Shown here piece by piece: positions 56,337-64,000 of a stretch of DNA of 64,000 bases. Numbering within the stretch: position 1 is the stretch's first letter; every line of letters starts with the position of its first letter. The notes beneath the pieces were generated by a model. It worked only from the letters and a program-made list of their open reading frames with translations. It was not told where the DNA came from and searched no databases. The stretch is taken from positions 32,405,722-32,469,721 of the forward strand of contig OZ026596.1 of the NCBI GenBank assembly GCA_964020085.1. The letters run 5' to 3'. A program made the translations under genes and the position numbers. The DNA is from Micromussa lordhowensis (Eukaryota > Cnidaria > Anthozoa > Scleractinia > Lobophylliidae).

Positions 56337-57864
56337 TAATGGATGAATATCAGTTCAAGGCCCTCAAGCACAGATTACAAGAAATCAAAGAGCTTGAGCC
56401 TAGCAGAGACACACTGAAGACGCTTCAATCTGATCTAACAGTGAAAGGCGAATTCACTACCACATTACGGAACAAGAACCGAGGCACTCAGAAGAGCAAG
56501 TTTTTAGTGATCCAAGGGAAGATGGACTCTCCCCCACTCCTAAGTAAAAGCACACTGTTGGAACTTGGAGAGCTCAAAATCGATCCAGAAGGAACACTCA
56601 AAGAAACCAATGAACTGCGAATCAACACTGTGAAAATGTCGGATGACAGCATTGAAACAGTACTGCGCGAATACAGCGACGTATTCCAAGGAATCGGCTG
56701 CTTTCGGGAAACAAACACAGGCAAGAAGATTGAAGTCAACCTAGAAATTGGAAACTGACGCAAAACCTGTGGCTCAGAAACCACGCCCTGTACTACACCA
56801 CCTACAGAAGCTGCTCAAAGATTGGCTAGACCAGGGAGTGAAGGAGGAGATATTTGAGAACGTTCCAGATGGAGAGGCGATTACCTGGTGCTCACCACTA
56901 GTAGTTCAACCCAAACCAAAATTCACAGAGATGAAGAGTGATGAGTTAGAGTCTCACATGATTAGAGCAAGCATTGACATGAGAATTCCAAACCAGTCTA
57001 TGAAGCGAAGCCGGTGCGTTCAATCACCAAGAGTATAAAAGACTTTATCTACCGTCTGCACGACTGCAAGATCTTCACGAAGCTGGATCTCAGACAAGGT
57101 TACCACCAGTTAGCTCATGACCCCTCCACAAGACAAGTAGCAACATTCAGCACACCTTGGGGGAATTACAGACCGCAACGACCGGTGTTCGGAGCAAAAC
57201 CATCACAAGATGTCTTCGAAAAAGCCATGTTCTGAATCTTTGGTGACATACACCACTGCTTAAACCAAAGAGACGACATACTCCTGGGATGAAGAGACCA
57301 GACAGAACATAAAGAAGTACTGGAGACCGTCCTAACGCGAGCGAGGGATCACGGAATCGCCTTTAACAGAGAAAAATGCCAATTTGGAGTGGAACAAATT
57401 GAGTTCTTCGGACATTTTTTCACCAAGGATGGACTGAGAGTAGGGCACGTAGTTCCCGGTGTTGTGGTCTGGCCTTGTCTCATGGGTTGGTGCTTTACAT
57501 AGGGATAACCTCATGCACCTTTCCCCCTTGGACAGAGTTGTCCAAGAAAAATTGCTATGACTATGACTATGACTATGACTATGACTGAATCCATCACCTG
57601 ACAAAGTAAGAGCAGTCAAGGAGTGTGGAGTACCTGAGAACAAAGAGGCAGTAAGAGGTTTCCTGGGAATGGCAGGCTACCTGGACAATTTCATCCAGAA
57701 TTATGCAGCCATAGCAGCACCACTGTATCAGCTAACCAGGAAAGAAACGAAATTTCACTGGGGTAAACAAGAAGAGGAAGCATTCAGAAAGATACAAGAC
57801 ACCATCTCAAGTGAGAAGACCATGGCATTCTTCGACCCAAGAAAACCCATAATCCTCCGTACAG
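56334..57864 (+). repeat. Second copy of the protease-RT segment
   Basis: Starts at the shared ATGTAATGG and repeats 54955-56333 at an offset of 1379 bases, about 98-99% alike by eye. One extra base lies near 56748 and a 151-base insertion at 57438. The junction CCGTACAG|ATGTAATGG shows the tandem breakpoint. Confidence 0.9.
57438..57582 (+). mobile_element. SINE-like insertion with CTATGA tail
   Basis: 145 bases, flanked by GACTGA (57432-57437, 57583-57588), absent from the sister segment at 56055. It ends in five CTATGA-type units. No tRNA head is obvious; it is probably a short retroposon. Confidence 0.75.
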
Positions 57865-58349
57865 AAGCAAGCTTCAATGAAAGATTATCAGCAGCCCTGC
57901 TCCAGAAGACAGACAGAGGCATCCAACCCGTACACTTCATCAGCCGAACAATGACAGAGACCAAGAAGAGGTATAGTCAAACCGAGAAAGATGCTTTGGC
58001 AATCAAATGGGCCAAGGAGAGACTGAGAATTTACCTACTCGGAGTATCCAGATTCAGAATCGTGACTGCCCACAAACCACTAGTACCTTTGTCTAACAAA
58101 GTAAAGGCCAAAGTACCACTAAGAATAGAGAAATGGATCATGGAAATGCAAGACTTAGATTACGAGATAGTGTACGAACCAGGAAAGGATGAAGCAGATC
58201 CCTTAGACTTCCTCTCCAGACACCCTCTGCCTGAGACAGGACATGACAAAACTGAGAAGATCATCAGATGGAACGTGAATACAGAGCACGCTGTGGTTGT
58301 CACAAGAATCAGAGAGGAAACTCAGAAAATGAGGTCATGCAGCGATTAG
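57669..58349 (+). pseudogene. gypsy RNase H
   Basis: 226 codons: the RT connection (AGYLDNFIQNYAA), then an RNase H domain with SQTEKDALAIKWAKERLRIY and a HKPL motif. Two of the expected acidic catalytic positions are changed (RTEAS for TDAS, TAHKPL for TDHKPL), so activity is unlikely even in the open frame. It ends EYEPGKDEADPLDFLSRH-like, as gypsy elements do. Confidence 0.8.
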
Positions 58350-59520
58350 CCAAGAGAATCGCCAAGGGGGACTGGGAGAAACAAAAGAGAGACAAAGACC
58401 TTGAACCCTACCTACATGTGAAACAGGCGTTATCAGTTGCAGAGGGACTCATCTCCAGAGAACGTCGAATCGTACTTCCACCAGCACTTCAGAGAAAAGT
58501 GGTTAAACTAGTACACAGAATAGTGCACTTAACCCTAATCCTAAACCAAGACCAAGCAAATGCTGAGAAAAAAGTACTGGTTCCCACTGATGAACAGTAT
58601 GATAGACACGGCTATTGACCAGTGTTATGAGTGCCAAGTAGCTCCGAAAGGAGACAGAGAAGAGCCAGTCAAAGTGACCAGCATCCCAACCCGACCTTGG
58701 GACACCGTATCCTTTGATCATGGTGGACCGTCCCCAGACGGACACTACAATCTTGTCCTGATTGACAAGAGAACCAGCAACCTCGTTCCCAGGGTCTCTA
58801 ATCTTACCGAGGAGAGACCCTGGCACACGCTGGTCACGTGTCTCCCAGAATCTTGGAGATGCCAAACAAAAGGTTTGAGGGAGGGGCGCCTTACTATAAA
58901 ATTTGTCAAAACCAAGACCAGGGTAGAAGGGAAACATTTCTCTTCAAAACAATCACACGTTTCGCGATCATTGTGGCGTGACAATGTCAAGTGGAGGTCA
59001 ATTCAACACATTCGTTCGCTCCAGGTGGTAAGATGAGAGACCATGGGAACGAGGTTCGAGAACCAGATACCCAGTGGTAGAGTCTGTACCATCAACTGAT
59101 TTCCAGACCAACAAGGAGAAATTGAAGCACATCTTCGCCATATATGGAACGCCGAGGAGAATTGAGAGCGACAACGGACTCCCATTCAATTCTACAGAGT
59201 TCAATGAATTTAAAAAGCAAGAAGGATTTCAGCACCACAGGGTGACAGCCCTCCACCCAAGAGCGAATGGAGAAGTAGAGAGATTCATGCAAACCCTAAA
59301 CAAGACCCAACAAATTGCAAATCTGCAAAGCAAAACCCGTCTTGAGAGGAGAAATGCAGTTCAAGACATGCTCATCGCCTACAGATCAACACCGCACCAA
59401 GCTACAAGAGTTGCGCCTTATGAAGCCCTTAAGGGGACACCTGTGAGAATGAAGTTGGACTATGTTGAACCTAAACAGAAGGATAACATCATAGACCGCA
59501 GAGACGCAGAATACAAGTAG
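58350..59520 (+). pseudogene. gypsy integrase, split by a TIR element
   Basis: The zinc-binding region is broken by a frameshift near 58550 (CYECQVAPKG remains). The catalytic core starts FDHGGPSPDGHYNLVLIDK and is cut at 58778 by a 280-base insert. The coding sense resumes after 59066 with ESDNGLPFNSTEF and ANGEVERFMQTLN, supplying the second Asp and the Glu of the DDE triad. It stops at 59520. Confidence 0.8.
58778..59057. mobile_element. 280-bp TIR element with 9-bp target duplication
   Basis: Ends AACCTCGTTCCC and GGGAACGAGGTT, 20 of 21 inner bases pairing. GAGAACCAG is directly repeated at 58769-58777 and 59058-59066. Removing it restores the reading sense of the host integrase. A 9-bp duplication suggests a Mutator-like MITE; there is no coding capacity. 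Confidence 0.88.
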
Positions 59521-59583
59521 AAAATGAATTAACAGAGAGAAGGGAGAAAAACCAGAGAGAATAATCTGCTACTAGGAGACTAC

Positions 59584-59913
59584 GTGCTTGTCAAACAACC
59601 AGGGAATAACAAGTGGAGTACGCCCTTTGAACATGTGTTCTATGTCGTGTGCAGCATTCGTGGTTCCCAAGTAACAGCCAGACGTGTGACAGATGGACGA
59701 AAAGTTTGCCGAGATGCCAGTCAGTTTAAGCTAGTAAATGCAGTTATCAACACCACTGATGAACCAGAGAAGAATGAGAAAGGAGAAACACCACAGGCAG
59801 TTCCAGACATTGAAATTCCAGAAAAGAAGACTCGACAAGACGTCACAAGAAAATGCTTCCATAGTTTCGTTATTTTTCGTTACATAAAGGGCCTTTTTAA
59901 ATCAGCAATATAA
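59584..59913 (+). pseudogene. gypsy integrase C-terminal tail
   Basis: Reads VLVKQPGNNKWSTPFEH-like sequence and VTARRVTDGRKVCRDAS, the C-terminal chromatin/DNA-binding end of gypsy integrases. It then runs into unit sequence at about 59841, so the last residues are not element-derived. Confidence 0.65.
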
Positions 59914-61054
59914 AATTAAAGCAAGCACTGTCTTGATCTATACGTGTAGTTGTCACCAGTTTCATTTACAAGAATTACATTTTAAAAGCAACAGACACTG
60001 TCACAAATCAAATATCTTTCTTGGATGTCATCATCATCTAAAACATTTTCTTTGATTATTTTGCGAATGATAATTTTCGAGCAAGACGATGGTTAAATTT
60101 CAAATTTTAAAGGAAGAAGAGGTTTTGCGGTTTAAAGGGAAGCTATTACGCCCCGATGCGGTCTTTCTTTGTTCTAATTGATTACTTATTTTTTTCAAAC
60201 TGTAATGACATATTTCGTCTATTAAGCGCTCATCTTCGATTCAGCGATCTTCCTATGATGGGCCACATAAAATTACGACCTGCGAAGATGGACTGAAAAA
60301 ATTGATGTATCAGGAGACGAGAAAACAACTCTTGGCTTCTTGCAAAAAAAAAATAAAGAAAATTAAGTAAAAAACTGTATACATTACCTCTAAAAAACAA
60401 AATGCTGGTTCTGTCGTTTCAATCATGGCTCGCGATCTTGGTAATTGACAAGGGAAACCTTAAATTTGCAGTAAGTGCACCGCGCGCAAATACGGTTCTC
60501 CGGGTATTAAACAGTCTTTAAGCCGAGTATCCAGTATTATTCTCCGTAAACCAGCTGCTTTTAACGCCCACACGTAGAGGCAGAAACGGTGAATCAAACC
60601 AATATACGTGAACACACTTAGGGTCATGCGATGGCGTGGGGAAATTGAACGTCGGATCACAGACGCTTTGAAGTGCGGTCATAAAAATGAGTAAAAACAA
60701 AGTCTGAAAGGTCCTGAAATTTGAAATAAATTAATATTCCGAACCTTTAATGGACAAAACATGGTATTTATTAGTGCTTTAAGATTTTAAGCGAGGATCC
60801 TTGTTAGTGCTCTTTATTTCCATTCATCACGGAAAACCAGCTGCGTCTAGTTTCGTTGTTTTTCAAAACTTCTCTCTTGGCTAGCGACCGCAAATTATAC
60901 AGACAGAAAAGAAGTGCGTGTAAAAAGATTGCAGTCTTATTATGATATACCTACCGACTGTTTAACTAACTTGATAGCTTCTACGAAGTGGCTGCTAATA
61001 AAGGCAAATTGTATGAAAATAAAACTAATGCAGTAAAGGTTATTAGCAACCTGG
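59914..61054. other. Unit 2 tail, non-coding
   Basis: Matches 44594-45725 of unit 1. No gene is seen. Confidence 0.5.
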
Positions 61055-61056
61055 AA

Positions 61057-62160
61057 TATTAACTCAGTTCCCCGGTTGCCCTTTGATCGAGGAGACAAGG
61101 TAGTCCTTTGGTTGTATTAGTCAGTGAATATTGAGTGCTAAGTAGTCCAGCCACTCATGTTAAATTATATAAAAGTTTTAACGTCTATCTATGTCGCCGA
61201 CAATATGTAATATTATGATGTATTAATTATCTCATCTACAAAGTTATTTAAAAGTCACGTAACAAAAACTCTGCTGAAAAGTACCTTTAGTTCGTTTTAT
61301 AAGAGAATGTTGATTTATTATTTCCACCGAAATTCGTATGATATGTGTGAGGTGTATCCAGTCGGCCTGTAAATATCTTTGAACTATTGAATTGAGTTAA
61401 TTGTCTCAAAATTAAGGAATCGGTGTTGTTTTAAGGTATGGAATATAAAGTATGAGTTTTAAGTTTTGTTTTAAGTTATGGATTAAAATTAAAAGGTCGT
61501 GCTTTTAACATGGTAAATGGATCATGAATAACAGCAAATGGACTCCAATTAAACTATCCTTTTCGCAGTTTTAAATTCGAATCGAAGGGTTAACTACAAG
61601 TAATAAAATGAATTCTACGCGCTCACGAGATGAGACTTGGGAAACGAAATTCACCGTCTATTGCAGCGCAAACCGGCCAACCTCGATTCAGATCCATGTA
61701 CGTGACAGAGTAAGTGCCTACGCGATCATGCTACGTATCTGGTGATTTTCTATCTGCAAAAAACAAAAAGCCGGGATATAAAAATCGTATAAAAAGGACG
61801 TGAGTGCTCGTCGTACCTTTTAGGGGTTAAAAAGGTGATTTTGGTGTCTCCTATTCGCAAATTGTCCACAGCGGCAGCTTTTGTTGTAACTTTTAGGGTA
61901 TTGATCCAAAAAGATGTGGCAGGAAATATCTGAACATCACCTGGTATTTAATTTCGCCTCAGAATTGGTACCTCTTAATGATGAAAACATTTTCAAGCTA
62001 CGCCCACGAAACGGGATCTTGGTACCTCTTAGGGGTTCTCAAATTTTCGCACGATCACCGCCGTCCTGACGGTAGCCCGGGATATTACTGGCACGCGACG
62101 TTAACTTTGGTCACGTACATTGTTTTGAATCAACGTTGATCAATATACTTGATTTTCATG
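61057..62160. other. Unit 3 leader, non-coding
   Basis: Aligns with the leaders of units 1 and 2, with a few private indels (for example a partial ATGGAATATAAAG repetition near 61440). No gene is seen. Confidence 0.5.
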
Positions 62161-62219
62161 TGACGTCATTACCGACATGTTTTTTTTCTTCATTAGTTAG
62201 TCCATCCAACATGGCCGCC
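62161..62219. promoter_or_regulatory. CRE plus YY1-like block, unit 3
   Basis: TGACGTCA at 62161-62168, CAACATGGCCGCC at 62207-62219. The frame from ATG 62211 is 52 codons (MAATLSLFESVGFGCKPS...), but units 1 and 2 break it differently, so the DNA block and not the peptide is what is conserved. Confidence 0.45.
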
Positions 62220-63009
62220 ACGCTTTCGCTATTTGAATCTGTTGGATTTGGGTGCAAGCCTTCAGTTGCAATTTGCACCGTTGTATCAAGCCTAATAACA
62301 ATCAATCTCCTTCACGCCCTGTGTTTCATGCTATCTCAAATTTACACTCTGAATTCAAACAAGACATGAGAATTACGAGCCCCTGGCGATTGGTTGAGGA
62401 GATCATTTTATTATTTGCAAGTTGCTTTTACTATTTACATTTGCTTCCTTTTATTATTTACAATATCACGAAAGGAGCCCATTTACTCTTATTTTGTTCT
62501 ATATACAAAGTCATATTTCTCTTGATCGTGTCAGTGACCAAGTAAACTTGGCTCTTTGTATTGCTCCACAGATGAATAGCTTCTCACGTCTTGTCACTGA
62601 ATGATTTGAAGTAGAGTACTCGCTTCCATGCATGCAGCTTTGCTCTATACAAATTTGTCTTGATTTTTGCCTTTACTCTCAGATCCTGTATTTATATTAA
62701 CTCGCTACGAATTAACCTCTTATTGCATCGTCTTGTCAGAGGTAGCTTTAATATTTTTAGGAACTACTATTTCTTCCACTTCTTCTACTTCTACTTCCTT
62801 CTGTATAACTACTTCCTCAGTCCAAACGAACACCTTGGCACTACAGACATGCATATATGATTAAAAAGGGTAGGTTTACATGGTTTCAGCCGTCGTTTAA
62901 AATGTTGAAAAACCTGAATAAGTTTAGAAAACGACAATGTCATCACATAGAGCAATGCATTTGGCTTTGTACAATCCAATCCGGCAGTTCCGCTTTCTCA
63001 GCCTATTCA

Positions 63010-63945
63010 CTAGCTGAAAGCTTTCCTCAGTTTTGCAAGTGTTTTTCGCAGTATGTCCATAACAGCGCGTCGGACGGGTCTTAGCTTCCAGCAGTAAATA
63101 ATAGGGTTTAAAGATGAATTGAATAACACCAGGGTCCATGTATAAATTGTGGACACCTTTGTTTGGGCATTTGATCCATGTAATGCAATGAAAGCCAAAC
63201 TAAAACTGTGCGGTAAATAACAGAACAAAAACACGAGAAATACATAGAATGTACCGATTGCAGATTTTCTGGCGCTGGCCATACTTGCGGCCATTTCACC
63301 ATTCTGTGCTACTTGCAGGCCTTGAATGTGATGTTTGTGTCGTCGCACGGCCAAATAAATCCTGAAATATAGGCAGGCTGAAACCACGTAACATATTACC
63401 CCATTAATAGCAAAAACCACGTAAGTAATATCGGTAGAGACCAACAACCTGAATAAAGCAAAAATTACGCTCAGTATCCACATCAAGACTACCACAGCAA
63501 CAGCACGCTTGTGAGTCACAAGTTCCTGGTATCTGAGATGAAGATGAATTGCCAAGAACCTGTCTACACTTAGGGCTGCGATACCGAAAAACGAAGCTTT
63601 AGACAACGAGTTGGTGATAAACGTAAATGCGGTATAGGTAGCACAAGTTGGATACATTTCCATATTTTGGTTTAGCCATTTGATCAGAAATGCGATGTTA
63701 AAGGGATGGCACAGTAAACCAACACCCAGGTCAGTAAAAGCAAGACTAAGAAGCAATGTTCTTAGAGGTTTTGGCAAGGAGGAAGCTTTTCTTAACGCCT
63801 GGATTGTGACGCTGTTAAAGACGATGGCGGTAATGGTTAGGAGAACGTTCAAGACACAGCTATCGATGTACCATGGGTAGAAATCTTCAACCTCGGTACT
63901 AGTGGGCTGGTATATCAGCAATTCTTTACAGAGAGGATTTCTCAT
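63010..63945 (-). CDS. Class A orphan GPCR, array copy 3
   Basis: 311 residues from ATG 63945. Same landmarks as copies 1 and 2 (Asp72, DRF 128-130, NPIIY 280-284). Private changes include Phe43 for Leu in helix 1, Ala54 for Thr, Asn92 for Lys in the first outer loop, Thr103 for Ala, and Arg/Ser near the C-terminus (KLRKAFS). It is complete within the window, but its 5' flank is cut by the window end. Confidence 0.88.
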   Translation of the reverse strand: MRNPLCKELLIYQPTSTEVEDFYPWYIDSCVLNVLLTITAIVFNSVTIQALRKASSLPKPLRTLLLSLAFTDLGVGLLCHPFNIAFLIKWLNQNMEMYPTCATYTAFTFITNSLSKASFFGIAALSVDRFLAIHLHLRYQELVTHKRAVAVVVLMWILSVIFALFRLLVSTDITYVVFAINGVICYVVSACLYFRIYLAVRRHKHHIQGLQVAQNGEMAASMASARKSAIGTFYVFLVFLFCYLPHSFSLAFIALHGSNAQTKVSTIYTWTLVLFNSSLNPIIYCWKLRPVRRAVMDILRKTLAKLRKAFS

Positions 63946-64000
63946 GACCTTGAATTGCAGGTTTAACAATACCAAACGTCTCACTGAGTTTTCCAACTCA

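Larger units (their letters stand above)
54209..59913 (+). mobile_element. Ty3/gypsy retroelement, broken and internally duplicated
   Basis: Order on the plus strand: gag (from ATG 54209), zinc knuckle, protease, reverse transcriptase, RNase H and integrase, the Ty3/gypsy order. At least four frame changes and stops interrupt it. A segment of about 1.38 kb (protease to start of RNase H, 54955-56333) is repeated at 56334-57864. Both copies share the same frameshift (after residues CVQSP) and the same stop (after DDILLG), so the element was already dead when it duplicated. Two later inserts sit in it (57438-57582 and 58778-59057). No LTRs or target duplication are visible; the edges coincide with loss of 1.6 kb that unit 1 has. 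Confidence 0.88.
35865..64000. repeat. Tandem array of GPCR-bearing units (3 units, last one cut)
   Basis: Unit 1 is about 35865-45725, unit 2 about 45726-61054, and unit 3 starts at about 61055 and runs off the window. All start with AATATTAACT followed by CCCGGTTGCCCTTTGATCG. Units are highly alike over thousands of bases, coding and non-coding. The basic length is about 9.86 kb. Unit 2 is longer because of a gypsy element (54207-59840, replacing 42929-44520 of unit 1), and inserts at 46980-47130, 50539-50753 and 51489-52470. High non-coding identity implies recent duplication or ongoing conversion. Confidence 0.9.

Noticed and set aside
57555..57588. CTATGA tandem run as a coding or CRISPR-like repeat
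   Set aside because: It is a 6-bp microsatellite tail of a retroposon insert with no spacers.

Overview
The window looks like nuclear DNA of a cnidarian, most likely a hexacoral such as a stony coral or a close relative. The main reason is a huge precursor of amidated PRG-type neuropeptides. The other reasons are intron-rich genes, coral-like SINE, LINE, Penelope and MITE remnants, and a recent tandem expansion of class A GPCRs. There are no bacterial features and no rRNA, tRNA or CRISPR. The genus cannot be named from the sequence alone.

Layout. 1-2.2 kb is a stack of foldback and TIR repeats with a LINE remnant. 2293-11298 is an eight-exon PREB/SEC12 gene (WD40 propeller plus C-terminal membrane anchor); its introns hold a Penelope remnant, a TA-flanked MITE and a 1.15 kb foldback element carrying a RecQ-like helicase fragment. 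11.3-17.5 kb is intergenic with a MITE and a LINE tail. 17526-19859 is an intact single-exon coding region with 47 copies of GPRGGR, each predicted to give a peptide ending in PRG-amide. 22456-28235 and 31460-35383 are two copies of a three-exon PQ-loop membrane protein gene, separated by a broken second copy of the neuropeptide gene (28206-29357).

That arrangement is best explained by one tandem duplication of about 9.54 kb. One breakpoint lay inside the neuropeptide coding region and the other inside the last PQ-loop exon. The left neuropeptide gene and the right PQ-loop gene stayed whole. At the junction (28202-28206) the left PQ-loop gene lost its tail and runs into a headless, decayed neuropeptide gene.

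From 35865 to the end lies a separate tandem array of about 9.9 kb units, two complete and a third cut by the window edge. Each carries a nearly identical 311-residue class A GPCR on the minus strand, an N-terminal GPCR remnant (seen in units 1 and 2), and a CRE plus YY1-like promoter block. Unit 1 also carries a decayed GPCR pseudogene. In unit 2 that stretch is replaced by a broken Ty3/gypsy retroelement with an internal duplication, a SINE-like insert and a TIR element with 9-bp target duplications.

No operon-like cooperation is implied. PREB acts in COPII export at the ER, which secretory products use; the PRGamide precursor is a secreted signal; the GPCRs are orphan receptors. A ligand-receptor link between peptide and array is only a hypothesis.
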